From Paenibacillus terrae (GTDB taxonomy: Bacteria > Bacillota > Bacilli > Paenibacillales > Paenibacillaceae), in NCBI RefSeq assembly GCF_000943545.1, contig NZ_JTHP01000021.1, positions 16,962 through 80,961 on the forward strand: a stretch of DNA of 64,000 nucleotides, given 5' to 3'. The number at the start of each line of letters is the position of its first letter. Position 1 is the stretch's first letter. Below are positions 13,751 through 22,572 of this stretch, piece by piece. The notes under the pieces are model-generated. The model had not been told where the DNA came from. It searched no databases and saw only the letters and a program-made list of their open reading frames with translations. The position numbers were made by a program, and so were the translations under genes.

Positions 13751-15098
13751 TTTCTTTCCACATTTTTTGAAGTTCTCTTCCTGTTTCAAGGACAGCTTTC
13801 ACACTAAAGCGCTCAAATAATCGTGCACAATTTGAAATAATCAGTTGATTATTCATTGTAAGAGCATTTTCCCAAGCGACTAAAAGGCACTCGAAGCCAT
13901 AAGAGTATCTGCCCTTATTCAGACTATAGCTAGCCATTTTATACCAAAACCGTGCGTACTGCTGTGGTAAGAATTGTTGTGTGTACATATCCGTAGATGA
14001 AACTTCCTGATACGCCGTAATTTGGGGTTCAAAGCGCCGAAGGATATGATCCACATCAATATGATAGCGATTGGCTGCTTCTATGACGTTTAAGAGTTCT
14101 GCAAAAATCTCTTTCTCGCCAGCTATATATTCTACGTAATCCGGCAGGACACTCACATCTCCTGACATCAGCTTATTCACGTACGTATTAATTTTCACCC
14201 ATCGCTGAAATTGCCCCATCCAATGGAGTGTGTCCGGGTCAGTTTCCTTGACCCAGCTTAGATCAGCATAACCCCGAAGATGTGCTAATGCCTGCTCATG
14301 ATCTCCTTTTGCATCACAAGCATGAGCACACATCAATTCGGCGTAAGCTATGTATACAAAGAGCGGCCTGCTTAGCTTCTTTTGTGGTTCTTTTTCCTTG
14401 CGCTCAGAGTTATGAACCATGCCATAGTATATTCTCCCTAGCTGTCCCATCTGCTTTGCATACTTATACACCTTGTCCCACAGGCTTAATGATCTATACA
14501 CGTTTGCTAAATCCTTCAGCGCATCCAGTTGGTCGGCTTCATGCAAACGATGGACAAACGATTCAAATTTGGCCGCGGCGTCCATATTGCGATTTTGATC
14601 CTTTCCTACCGCAATCTGAAACAACCGATAATGGGACAAGGCAAGCCGTTCCGAATGCTGCTGCTTTTCACTCTCGGCTATATTTCCATACAGGTAAGCG
14701 GCTGCGTCCTGATACCCATTTTGGAAAGAAGCCTCGGCTAATTCAAAAAGGTTGGGAAGATAGCCAAGATTATCTAGTAGAACACTTACCACTCGCTGCA
14801 AACAATCCAGCCGATGAAACTGCACACATCGGTACAGGAAGGGGCAAATTCTTCGCCAGTTAATCGGTTCATCTACAGTGCACTCTTCAACATACCGTTC
14901 ATAAAAATGATCCGGTGGTAAATTCATGCCCGCAGTAATGAGATCCAATTGGTAAACGGAAATAGAACGGTTGCTCGTCAAAATGCCACTCAGCGTGCCA
15001 GGATTCAGGCCTGCAATGTGCCCAAATTGAGTTTTGCTCAAGCCTTTTTGATACAGATATGTTTGAATTTCTGCTCTTATCTTAGGTGTGATTTCCAT
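13713..15098 (-). CDS. aloR: AloR-like peptide-responsive regulator (XRE HTH plus TPR)
   Basis: This 461-residue protein has an N-terminal XRE-type helix-turn-helix (residues about 8-60: YLYQKGLSKTQFGHIAGLNP, GTLSGILTSNRSISVYQLD) and about 380 residues of helical repeats of TPR type (for example AAAYLYGNIAESEKQQ, LAHLRGYADLSW, SYSLNKGRYSYG). This is the architecture of Rap-like AloR regulators of Paenibacillus polymyxa, which bind DNA and are controlled by the AloP peptide encoded at their 3' end, as seen here. Fragments of at least one paralogue lie nearby (8847-8887, 12832-12946). The gene is divergent from two tandem AbrB-like genes, and a small palindrome lies in the shared intergenic region. 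Assignment to a numbered AloR subtype needs comparison. Confidence 0.88.
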   Translation of the reverse strand: MEITPKIRAEIQTYLYQKGLSKTQFGHIAGLNPGTLSGILTSNRSISVYQLDLITAGMNLPPDHFYERYVEECTVDEPINWRRICPFLYRCVQFHRLDCLQRVVSVLLDNLGYLPNLFELAEASFQNGYQDAAAYLYGNIAESEKQQHSERLALSHYRLFQIAVGKDQNRNMDAAAKFESFVHRLHEADQLDALKDLANVYRSLSLWDKVYKYAKQMGQLGRIYYGMVHNSERKEKEPQKKLSRPLFVYIAYAELMCAHACDAKGDHEQALAHLRGYADLSWVKETDPDTLHWMGQFQRWVKINTYVNKLMSGDVSVLPDYVEYIAGEKEIFAELLNVIEAANRYHIDVDHILRRFEPQITAYQEVSSTDMYTQQFLPQQYARFWYKMASYSLNKGRYSYGFECLLVAWENALTMNNQLIISNCARLFERFSVKAVLETGRELQKMWKENDQKDGFALGSN

Positions 15099-15174
15099 GA
15101 ATAAACCACCCTTTCAGCGTGAACTATAATTTGATGCTAATTTTAATAAAAAAATTAATTGTAAATTTTATAAT

Positions 15175-15189
15175 AAAGGTTTTACCTTT
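15175..15189. promoter_or_regulatory. Palindrome between the divergent aloR and AbrB-like genes
   Basis: AAAGGT-TTT-ACCTTT is a perfect 6-bp inverted repeat inside the AT-rich divergent promoter region. It is a reasonable operator candidate for AloR or for the AbrB-like proteins; this is an inference. Confidence 0.4.
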
Positions 15190-15269
15190 CCTTAATTGTA
15201 CCATCTTATGGAATAATAATAAATGCTTCTATTTTATTGCTTTTTATCTTGGTAATAGGGGTTGTTTCA

Positions 15270-15746
15270 ATGAGGAATATAGCAATGACAAGAAGGATAG
15301 ACTCGCTAGGACGATTCGGAATGCCCAAAGAAATACTATATATGGTTCATATTAGACCAGGCGATTCAGTGGAAATTTTTATGGATGCAGAAGCGAGCAC
15401 AATATCACTAGGTAAATACATCGGCCAATCCTGTAAATTTTGCCAATCAACCGAAGTATTAAGCACCTTTAAAAATTCTCTCATATGCAATGAATGTAAA
15501 AGTCAATTGATAGCTACTCAAAAGGATAAACGGAATCCACAACCAAAAGAGGTGATGACACAGCTGCTTTTGGTTTTGCTAGAAAAGTACCCTGACGCTA
15601 CACAACAGGAATATTCTGATATGTTACGCATACCAATAGCTCGTTTAAGGAATCTTTGTCAAACAATTACACAGAACAAAAATAATGAGAAAGAGATTAA
15701 GTCCAATCCGGGCATCAATTCTTCCATACTCAAAAGGAGAGGTTAG
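15270..15746 (+). CDS. AbrB-like regulator with zinc-ribbon cysteines and a C-terminal helical domain
   Basis: From ATG 15270 (AGGGG nine bases upstream) the protein has 158 residues. Its N-terminus is AbrB-like (TRRIDSLGRFGMPKEIL), followed by CKFC (55-58) and CNEC (73-76), and then a helical region with an HTH-like segment (ATQQEYSDMLRIPIARLRNL). The domain order is shared with the next gene, which starts two bases after its stop. The AbrB strand motif is less regular (GRFGMP instead of GRVVIP), which may alter DNA binding. It is probably a transcriptional regulator of growth transition; targets unknown. Confidence 0.8.
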   Translation: MRNIAMTRRIDSLGRFGMPKEILYMVHIRPGDSVEIFMDAEASTISLGKYIGQSCKFCQSTEVLSTFKNSLICNECKSQLIATQKDKRNPQPKEVMTQLLLVLLEKYPDATQQEYSDMLRIPIARLRNLCQTITQNKNNEKEIKSNPGINSSILKRRG

Positions 15747-15748
15747 CA

Positions 15749-16195
15749 TTGAAAAATACAGGTATGATACGCTCTCTAGATACGTTATTTCGGATCGTTA
15801 TCCCCAAAGAAATGCGCGTAACCATGAACTTGGAGGTTGGTGATGGTATTGAATTTCTTGTGGATGATGAAGGGAGCTTCTTTGGTCTGCAAAAGTATGT
15901 CGGCACTTCTTGTAAGCTGTGTGGCTCAATTGAACGTCTAACCTATTTCAAGGGCAAGCTTTTATGTACGAACTGCATAACTGAATTGAAGGGGAATATA
16001 GGCATTAGTACAATACCATTGCCCAAGATTAAGGAGCCAAGACAAAGAGAGAAACGAACGTATCAGCCGACACAAAACTTGATCGAAAAACTAAGGGAAT
16101 TGATGCGTGAACATCCCAATGCCAAGCAAAGCGAATACGCCAAATGGATTGGCGTTTCGCAAGGCCGTATATCTCAACTCAAAAAGTTATTGTAG
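15749..16195 (+). CDS. AbrB-like regulator with zinc-ribbon cysteines and C-terminal HTH
   Basis: This 148-residue protein starts at TTG 15749 with GAGAGG upstream. The N-terminal AbrB motif is IRSLDTLFRIVIPKEMR; CKLC (55-58) and CTNC (73-76) follow at the same positions as in the upstream paralogue. The C-terminal 40 residues form a clear HTH (NAKQSEYAKWIGVSQGRISQ). The AbrB-ribbon-HTH order is not that of classical AbrB (about 95 residues), so this is an extended subtype. It forms a two-gene operon with 15270-15746 and is divergent from aloR. Confidence 0.84.
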   Translation: MKNTGMIRSLDTLFRIVIPKEMRVTMNLEVGDGIEFLVDDEGSFFGLQKYVGTSCKLCGSIERLTYFKGKLLCTNCITELKGNIGISTIPLPKIKEPRQREKRTYQPTQNLIEKLRELMREHPNAKQSEYAKWIGVSQGRISQLKKLL

Positions 16196-16293
16196 GCTGA
16201 CCGGAGATCCATTTTCGATCATTTTCCGAGCAATTGCATACAACAAAAAAATGCCTGCTTGCGTAGCAGACACGTCGAGAATTTCATACAGTA

Positions 16294-16342
16294 TGAAAAA
16301 CCACCGGATAGCTAGGCTCTCGAACCTATTCCTGGTGGTTTT
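16294..16342 (+). terminator. Terminator after the AbrB-like pair
   Basis: AAAACCACC and GGTGGTTTT arms (16297-16305 and about 16333-16342) enclose a partly paired loop and are followed by a T run. It may also serve the convergent AraC-type gene. Confidence 0.75.
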
Positions 16343-16388
16343 TTTGTCTCGTACTTGTTTATAGATGTTTATCAGCTTTGTTATGGGT

Positions 16389-17258
16389 TTACTTTTTCAT
16401 AACCGGAATCCATACTTCGCAGCGGTAGTCCTCAGCCCGCGAGTCCCCCATCATATATACTTCCAGCTCGGGTCCACCTGAATGCTCATAATTGCTGGCC
16501 GGGAACCATTCCTGAAAAATTCGTTGCCATACCTTTTGGATCGAGTGAGGCATAGGGCCGATGGATGTAAACACGGCCCAGGTTGCAGCCGGAATCGTTC
16601 TGGCATCCAATCCGTTGGAAGCGGCTACGTCCTCGCTGCCCTCTGCGGCAATCAGGTACGTGAATTTCTCTTCCCCATGCTTGAAATCCAAACAAATACC
16701 GAGGATATCCTCGCTTGTTCCCAAGGCTTGAATCCGATCCGACGTACCATCTGCGTTCAACTCGTCCCAGAATTTCGGGATTTCCCGGAAATTTTCACCG
16801 TCTTTCGTTGTGACTTGGATGGACTTGCCAATGACTGTAAAGGCTGCTTTCTCTACAATTTTATAATTCATATCCTGATCTCCCTTCAACGATAGATGGA
16901 AGGTAATACGTGGAAAGGCTTTCAGGTTCACCCCAGGGCTTCTGGCCTCAGAGGGAGATATACCGTGTACCTTACGGAACGCTTTAGAAAAAGATTCGGG
17001 GGAATCATATCCGTATTTGAACGCTACATCCAAGACTTTGGTGGTAGAAAGACTCAATTCCTGTGCAGCCAAGGTCAATCGACGTTTACGTACATATTCG
17101 GCTACTGTGACGCCAGTTAGCATATGAAACATACGTTGAAAATGAAAAGGAGACGAATAGGCTGCTTTTGCAATTTCGTCGATATCCAGTGGCTGCTGCA
17201 TTCTTTCTTCCATCAGATCCAGTGCGTTCTTGATCCGAAGTAACCATTCCAACCGCAT
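16389..17258 (-). CDS. AraC family regulator with GyrI-like effector-binding domain
   Basis: The protein (289 residues from ATG 17258, AAGGA upstream) has two AraC helix-turn-helix motifs at the N-terminus (DIDEIAKAAYSSPFHFQRMF, then VAFKYGYDSPESFSKAFRKV) and a C-terminal GyrI/BmrR-like effector-binding domain (about 130-289, ending DYRCEVWIPVMKK). Such regulators bind small hydrophobic or drug-like molecules and control nearby or distant resistance genes. No transporter partner lies next to it; the divergent neighbour is an RlmN-type methylase gene. Confidence 0.92.
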   Translation of the reverse strand: MRLEWLLRIKNALDLMEERMQQPLDIDEIAKAAYSSPFHFQRMFHMLTGVTVAEYVRKRRLTLAAQELSLSTTKVLDVAFKYGYDSPESFSKAFRKVHGISPSEARSPGVNLKAFPRITFHLSLKGDQDMNYKIVEKAAFTVIGKSIQVTTKDGENFREIPKFWDELNADGTSDRIQALGTSEDILGICLDFKHGEEKFTYLIAAEGSEDVAASNGLDARTIPAATWAVFTSIGPMPHSIQKVWQRIFQEWFPASNYEHSGGPELEVYMMGDSRAEDYRCEVWIPVMKK

Positions 17259-17540
17259 CACCTTCCTTGGTTGTAATCATACCATTAGCGGTGTCCGTAA
17301 TCCTGTCTTTGCGTGCTCTTGTTGAACAGACTCTGTCGCCTAGTTTAATGGGACGCATACTCTGTTTCAAGTCGGAGTTTCATACTGAAATTTTGGAGGA
17401 TACATTTCGCCTGCCCCCTTGTGTTCATAATTAAAATTTGGGACAATGAAAGAAGCGTTTAAATAGCGAAGACTGCTTAAACATGCTATGATGCAATGAT
17501 GGCTGAGACGAATTTTAACGTTTTGAAAAGAGGATCGAAC

Positions 17541-18638
17541 ATGAAAAAAGAATCCATTTATGGATTAACACTAGATCAGTTGACAGCATGGCTCATCGAG
17601 CGTGGACATAAGAAATCCCGGGCGTTGCAGGTATGGGACGCACTTTATCGGAAACGGATTACTGATTTTGCTGCGATGACGGAGATTCATGAGAACTGTA
17701 CCCGCCTGCTGGCAGAGCATTTTCCGATTGAAACATTGGAAGAACACGTAAAGCAGCAGTCGGCGGATGGGACGGTCAAATTCTTGTTCCGTCTCCAGGA
17801 TGGAAATCTGATTGAAACAGTATTGATGCGGCACAAGTTTGGGCTGTCGGTATGTGTGACAACGCAGGTGGGCTGTAACATCGGGTGCAGCTTTTGCGCG
17901 AGTGGGCTGTTGAAGAAGAGCCGTGACCTATCCAGCGGTGAAATCGTCGAGCAGATTATGAAGGTGCAGTTGTATCTGGATCAGGAACGTCCAGGCGACC
18001 GGGTCAGTCACGTGGTTGTGATGGGGATTGGCGAGCCGTTTGATAACTTCGTGAACCTGTCCGATTTCATTCGGGTCATTAAGGATCATAAAGGGCTGGC
18101 GATTGGTCCGCGACATATTACGGTTTCTACGAGTGGACTTGCCGATAAAATTATTGAATTTGCCGATTCCGATCTGCATGTCAATCTGGCAATTTCCCTC
18201 CATGCGCCGAATAATGAGACCCGCACCCGCATCATGAAGATTAATCGGGCGATTCCGATTGAGAAGCTGATGCAGGCGATTGATTATTATTTGGACAAAA
18301 CAAATCGTCGGATTACGCTGGAGTATATTTTGCTGAAGGATATTAATGATACCAAGGAGCATGCGCTGGAGTTGGCTGAGTTGGTAGGCCATCGTCGCAA
18401 TTTGGCAAATGTAAACCTGATTCCATACAATCCGGTGGATGAGCATAGCCAATACCAGCGGAGTGAGTCGGAGTCGATTACGGGCTTCTATGATGTTCTG
18501 AAAAAACAAGGCATTAGCTGTAGTGTTCGGTTGGAGCATGGAGTCGACATTGACGCGGCTTGCGGACAGTTGCGCAGCAAGCAAATCCGCAAGGATGCAA
18601 AAGGTAGTCGCAATCCGGAACGCGAGGCGATTAGTTAA
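17541..18638 (+). CDS. rlmN: Radical SAM 23S rRNA methyltransferase, RlmN family
   Basis: The protein has 365 residues from ATG 17541, preceded by AGAGGATC; an upstream start at 17496 is less likely. It carries the radical SAM motif CNIGCSFC (Cys112, 116, 119), the GIGEPFDN motif, [18 protein letters not shown], and the C-terminal [10 protein letters not shown] containing the second catalytic cysteine. RlmN methylates C2 of A2503 in 23S rRNA and A37 of some tRNAs, using a 4Fe-4S cluster and a methyl-cysteine intermediate. Sequence is nearer to RlmN ([16 protein letters not shown]) than to the resistance enzyme Cfr. It is a single gene with its own terminator. A second rlmN elsewhere in the genome would make this a paralogue. 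Confidence 0.9.
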   Translation: MKKESIYGLTLDQLTAWLIERGHKKSRALQVWDALYRKRITDFAAMTEIHENCTRLLAEHFPIETLEEHVKQQSADGTVKFLFRLQDGNLIETVLMRHKFGLSVCVTTQVGCNIGCSFCASGLLKKSRDLSSGEIVEQIMKVQLYLDQERPGDRVSHVVVMGIGEPFDNFVNLSDFIRVIKDHKGLAIGPRHITVSTSGLADKIIEFADSDLHVNLAISLHAPNNETRTRIMKINRAIPIEKLMQAIDYYLDKTNRRITLEYILLKDINDTKEHALELAELVGHRRNLANVNLIPYNPVDEHSQYQRSESESITGFYDVLKKQGISCSVRLEHGVDIDAACGQLRSKQIRKDAKGSRNPEREAIS

Positions 18639-18643
18639 TACAG

Positions 18644-18676
18644 AAGCGTACTCTTTAACAGGAGTACGCTTTTTTA
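18644..18676 (+). terminator. Terminator of rlmN
   Basis: AAGCGTACTC, an 8-base loop and GAGTACGCTT followed by TTTTT. Confidence 0.88.
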
Positions 18677-18795
18677 TGCCTGGATTATGGAGGAGAAAGA
18701 AAAGCACTCAAACCTAACTCAGTCTATAAATGTGAAAATAGTCACGTAATCATGGCTGTTTTTACGTTATAGTGAGTGGTTAGTGGAGGGGTTAT

Positions 18796-19497
18796 ATGGC
18801 TAACGTAATTTCGAATGTGGCGCTCGTTCCGGGCATTTATGTGATGAAAATAGAGGGAACCTTTAAAGGGGAAATGGGCCAGTTTTACATGCTGCGCAGC
18901 GGAACCGGGTACCCATTGCTACCTAGACCTATCAGCATTTACGATATCGGAGATGAGGACATTTCCTTTTTATATCGGGTTGTTGGAGAAGGGACCCATT
19001 TGTTTTCCCAGTTGCAGTCGGGGCAGGAGATTCAGTTGGAAGGACCTTTCGGCAACGGTTTTCCTCAGGTGGAGGGCAGCTTGGCGTTAGTTGGCGGTGG
19101 TATGGGCACGGCCCCCTTGCTGCTGGCTGCAAAGCATTATCCGCATGCACATGTTTATTTGGGATTTGCGCAGCAAGCCTTTGGAGTGGATGCTTTTGAA
19201 GCTGTGGCAGCATCTGTGCAGGTTCGTGTAGGGGGAAGCATCGTCGAGAAGGTCGATCCTCATCTCTATGCGAATATGTTTTCTTGTGGACCGACTCCGA
19301 TGCTACAAGCGCTTGCGATGAAGACAGCTGGCTCGTCGTCCCGTTTATATATTTCAACAGAAAGACATATGGCCTGTGGTATTGGCGCGTGTTTGGGCTG
19401 CACCATGCATACCCGTGGAGGTAATAAGAGGGTGTGTAAGGAAGGGCCTGTATTCCCGGTAGAGGAGGTGGATTTTGATGATCTCCATGGCGTGTAA
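18796..19497 (+). CDS. pyrK: Dihydroorotate dehydrogenase electron-transfer subunit
   Basis: This 233-residue flavo-iron-sulfur protein has the FAD motif RPISIY (44-49), an NAD-binding glycine-rich region ([12 protein letters not shown], 98-109), [10 protein letters not shown], and four [2Fe-2S] cysteines in CGIGACLGC plus Cys214. PyrK passes electrons from the PyrD FMN to NAD+ in class 1B dihydroorotate dehydrogenase, the fourth step of UMP synthesis. GGAGGGG precedes the ATG. It overlaps the next gene, pyrD, by 20 bases. The other pyr genes are not in this window, so this pair is detached from the usual operon or is a second copy. Confidence 0.92.
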   Translation: MANVISNVALVPGIYVMKIEGTFKGEMGQFYMLRSGTGYPLLPRPISIYDIGDEDISFLYRVVGEGTHLFSQLQSGQEIQLEGPFGNGFPQVEGSLALVGGGMGTAPLLLAAKHYPHAHVYLGFAQQAFGVDAFEAVAASVQVRVGGSIVEKVDPHLYANMFSCGPTPMLQALAMKTAGSSSRLYISTERHMACGIGACLGCTMHTRGGNKRVCKEGPVFPVEEVDFDDLHGV

Positions 19498-20410
19498 TAT
19501 TGCGGGCGTACCGTTCAAGAACCCGATCATCATGGCATCCGGTACATTTGGGTTCGGGCGTGAGTATGCGGAATTTTACTCTCCTGAACTGTTGGGGGGC
19601 ATCGTCGGCAAGGGATTAACCCTTCATCCGAAGGCGGGCAATACCGGATCACGTATACATGAAACAGCATCTGGTATGCTCAATAGTGTGGGACTGGAAA
19701 ATCCGGGGGTTGCGGCCTTTTTGAAGGATGAGCTGGATGACATGACGCGCTGGAATACGGCTGTAATTGCTAACGTGGGTGGCTCCAATCTGGAGGAGTA
19801 CGTTCAGGCTGTAGCCATGATTACGGAAAATGCGCAAAAACGGCGCACGATGAATCGCAGAGGCGTCGATATGCTGGAACTGAACATTTCCTGCCCCAAC
19901 GTAAAGCAGGGCGGAATGCAATTCGGCATTCAGACGGAGGTGGCGCGGGACGTAGTACGGCAGGTGCGCAATGTAACGGCGCTTCCGCTGGTCGTGAAGC
20001 TGTCCCCAAATGCAGAGAATATTACGCAGATGGCGGTCATGTGCGAGGAAGAAGGCGCAGACGGTGTCTCGCTGATCAATACATTTTCTGCGATGAAAAT
20101 TGATATACGTCGGCGGCGAAGTGTTTTTACGAATACGTATGCAGGTCTTTCTGGCCCGGCGATCAAGCCGATTGCCTTGCGCATGGTTCATCAGGTGGCG
20201 CAGGCAGTATCCATTCCGGTGATCGGGATGGGGGGCATCAGCTCGGTGGAGGATATTATCGAATTTACGATGGCAGGAGCAGCTGCGATTCAGGTGGGAA
20301 CATACAATTTTGTCCACTTGCACGCAGGAGCTGAGCTGGTCTACGGTCTTGAACAATGGATGCAACGGGAAAAGGTGCAGACGTTGGACGAGATCCGGGG
20401 AATCTTGTGA
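19478..20410 (+). CDS. pyrD: Dihydroorotate dehydrogenase catalytic subunit (class 1B)
   Basis: This 310-residue FMN enzyme oxidises dihydroorotate to orotate. Visible features are the N-terminal [13 protein letters not shown], the active-site segment [13 protein letters not shown] with the class 1B catalytic cysteine, [18 protein letters not shown], and the phosphate-binding GMGGISS and QVGTYNF. The start at ATG 19478 follows AGGAGG with nine bases; the reading frame also has a TTG one codon earlier. It overlaps pyrK, consistent with a heterotetramer made by translational coupling. A strong terminator follows. Confidence 0.93.
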   Translation: MISMACNIAGVPFKNPIIMASGTFGFGREYAEFYSPELLGGIVGKGLTLHPKAGNTGSRIHETASGMLNSVGLENPGVAAFLKDELDDMTRWNTAVIANVGGSNLEEYVQAVAMITENAQKRRTMNRRGVDMLELNISCPNVKQGGMQFGIQTEVARDVVRQVRNVTALPLVVKLSPNAENITQMAVMCEEEGADGVSLINTFSAMKIDIRRRRSVFTNTYAGLSGPAIKPIALRMVHQVAQAVSIPVIGMGGISSVEDIIEFTMAGAAAIQVGTYNFVHLHAGAELVYGLEQWMQREKVQTLDEIRGIL

Positions 20411-20441
20411 ATTTCGTACTCGTTTGCATAAACTTAAGCAT

Positions 20442-20480
20442 ACAAAACCGGCTTGTCTTCCAGGGCAAGCCGGTTTTGTG
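20442..20480. terminator. Bidirectional terminator between pyrD and the small gene at 20510
   Basis: ACAAAACCGGCTTG and CAAGCCGGTTTTGT form a 14-bp perfect stem with A and T runs on the two sides. Confidence 0.88.
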
Positions 20481-20509
20481 TTTTATTGTACCGAAACAGC
20501 CAAGCTCAA

Positions 20510-20692
20510 CTAGTGGTTAATATCGCACTTGTTCAAGATGAACGAAATTTGGTTTTCCAGCCGATGAATGGCTTCCTTGGAAGCTTGGTCGCTAACACCT
20601 TGTTCCTGAAGCGCAGCGAGTTCCTGCTTGAGCTGATGAAGATCCTGCCCTGCATTGGCGCAGTTGTAATTACTCTCGAGATTGTCAATCAT
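20510..20692 (-). CDS. Small hypothetical protein (60 residues)
   Basis: The frame MIDNLESNYNCANAGQDL has GGAGG seven bases upstream of the ATG and a shared terminator beyond its stop. It is acidic and wholly helical (DLHQLKQELAALQEQGVSDQ, then EAIHRLENQISFILNK), which gives two helices in a hairpin like Spo0E-type proteins. The S-x-x-LD phosphatase motif is absent, so I do not assign that function. It is divergent from the sensor kinase gene. Confidence 0.65.
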   Translation of the reverse strand: MIDNLESNYNCANAGQDLHQLKQELAALQEQGVSDQASKEAIHRLENQISFILNKCDINH

Positions 20693-20922
20693 CCGATGTC
20701 CTCCATTTCGTTAGGTATACGTCCTTATTATGGAGAATTGATCCTTCCTTATTCAGCATATTGTCTTATTTCAGATAGAGGCTACGTTTGTTGTCGTTGG
20801 GAGGTTTTTAGAGCTTGCAGATTAAGAAGGAATTTGTCAAACGGTGTCGAATATCAAGGGATTATAGGAGTAAAAGACATGCTCTTCTTCCCAATGGAGA
20901 GCTTGAAAAAAGAAGCAAGGTG

Positions 20923-22572
20923 ATGGGGTTGTGGTTCAAACGTAAGTCGAAACCGAGACGACAATTCAAAGTTTCGCTACAGTTCATGATTATTATTTTG
21001 GTTGTTTTAGCTATCATTATTTCCTTAATTATTTCCTTGCTTCTCATTCGTAATTTCGTGATTAACAAGCATTTTGATAATACGAAGGAAAAACTTTCGG
21101 GTATTGCCAAGGTCATTGCAAGTGACAGCGATGTCATTCGAAATGTCGAGCAGGGAGTTCCTGTGAAGCAGATTCAGGACTATTCGCTTAGAGTAATGAA
21201 TAATGTTAATGTGGATTTTGTTGTCATTCTGAACCGCGATTTAATTCGGCTATCCCATCCAGATGCAACGATGATTGGCAAACCGTTCTCTGATTTGAAT
21301 GATGCCAGAAGAACGCTGTCCGGTCAGGGGCATTTTTCTGAAAATATAGGTATTTTGGGCTCAGGCTACCGATATTTTGCACCGATATTTAATAAACAGA
21401 ATGAGGTCATTGGCATTGTATGTGTGGGACTGACAATGAGAACTCTAAATTATGATTTGATGCAGGCGCAGTATACCATTTTTGGAGGACTGATGCTTGG
21501 GCTCTTTAGTGGAATTCTGGGTGCCATCTTCCTGGCTCAAAAAATCAAAACGATTTTATTCGGGCTTGAGCCGCAAGAGATAGCAGCACGATTACGTGAA
21601 AAAGAAATTATTGAAGATGAGGTCGCTGAAGGAATTATAGCCATTTCGGCTGACAAGAAAATTATACTCATGAACAAAGAAGCTCAGGCCAAGTATCAAC
21701 TGGCGAACCAGGACATGGAAGCCCCGATTGGCGAGCAGGTCGATACCAACTTTTATAATGTGCTCTTCAAAAGAGTGTTTGATGATAAGAAGAAGATCAA
21801 GGATCGCTCATTTTATGTGAATGGTATAGAAGTCATTGCGACAATAACCCCTATGTATATTGAAAATGAGTTTTTTGGAGCAGTTGCAACGCTGCGAGAC
21901 CAATCCGAGATGATTCATCTTAGCAACCAGTTAAGTGGTACAAAATATTATATTAACTCACTTCGCGGACAGACCCATGAATTTATGAACAAAATGCACG
22001 TCATATCCGGACTGATTGAGATGAGGCAATATGCAGAGGTCAGTCAGTATATTCAGCAACTAAATCACCGGTATCAAAATGAGGTAGGCTTTCTGACCGA
22101 GAGAATTAAAGTTCCGGCATTAGCAGGTTTTATTATGGGTAAAATCAACGAAGCACGCGAACAGAATATTTCGGTTCTTCTTGAAGAAAGCTCGAATGTC
22201 TCTAATGTGGAGATGCAGGACATTGTTCATAATGTCATACACATACTGGGCAATTTTTTTGACAACGCCATAGACTCGATTTTACAAAAAAAACAACCTG
22301 GTAGAATTGAGTTGAAATTAAACTATGAGTGTGAGGGAAATGTATTCATTCTGAAAGTGAAAGATAATGGTATGGGGATTGATTTTGAAATGCAAAAAAG
22401 AATATTCGAGCATGGTTTCTCAACCAAAGGAGAAGATAGAGGCTACGGCTTGAATCTGGTTAAAACCATGGTGGATAACCATCAGGGAATCATTGAGATT
22501 GACAGCCAGCCGGGCCTGGGAACAAGTATATATGTAGAGTTGCCCTGTACATTGGAGGTGACAAATGAATGA
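20923..22572 (+). CDS. Sensor histidine kinase, CitA/DcuS/MalK family
   Basis: The protein (about 549 residues) has a first transmembrane helix (FMIIILVVLAIIISLIISLLL), an extracytoplasmic PASTA-free PDC/CACHE-type sensor (to about residue 165, with GSGYRYFAPIFN and GIVCVGLT), a second helix, a cytoplasmic PAS domain, a Spo0B-like DHp region with the phosphorylated histidine in GQTHEFMNKMHV, and an HATPase domain (NFFDNAIDS, DNGMGI, GYGLNLVK). This family senses C4-dicarboxylates, citrate or malate. The start is not certain: ATG 20923 follows AAGG closely and TTG 20932 is possible. It overlaps the response regulator by 4 bases. The convergent AEC permease and hydroxyacid dehydrogenase genes are plausible targets. 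Confidence 0.9.
   Translation: MGLWFKRKSKPRRQFKVSLQFMIIILVVLAIIISLIISLLLIRNFVINKHFDNTKEKLSGIAKVIASDSDVIRNVEQGVPVKQIQDYSLRVMNNVNVDFVVILNRDLIRLSHPDATMIGKPFSDLNDARRTLSGQGHFSENIGILGSGYRYFAPIFNKQNEVIGIVCVGLTMRTLNYDLMQAQYTIFGGLMLGLFSGILGAIFLAQKIKTILFGLEPQEIAARLREKEIIEDEVAEGIIAISADKKIILMNKEAQAKYQLANQDMEAPIGEQVDTNFYNVLFKRVFDDKKKIKDRSFYVNGIEVIATITPMYIENEFFGAVATLRDQSEMIHLSNQLSGTKYYINSLRGQTHEFMNKMHVISGLIEMRQYAEVSQYIQQLNHRYQNEVGFLTERIKVPALAGFIMGKINEAREQNISVLLEESSNVSNVEMQDIVHNVIHILGNFFDNAIDSILQKKQPGRIELKLNYECEGNVFILKVKDNGMGIDFEMQKRIFEHGFSTKGEDRGYGLNLVKTMVDNHQGIIEIDSQPGLGTSIYVELPCTLEVTNE

Noticed and set aside
17541..18638. Cfr-type resistance methylase
   Set aside because: Key segments ([16 protein letters not shown]) follow RlmN rather than Cfr.
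17928..18707. 259-codon minus-strand frame over rlmN
   Set aside because: Antisense shadow; all RlmN motifs lie on the plus strand and the frame has no ribosome-binding site.
19649..20365. 238-codon minus-strand frame over pyrD
   Set aside because: Antisense shadow of a clear pyrD gene; composition rich in histidine, cysteine and arginine is typical of non-coding frames.
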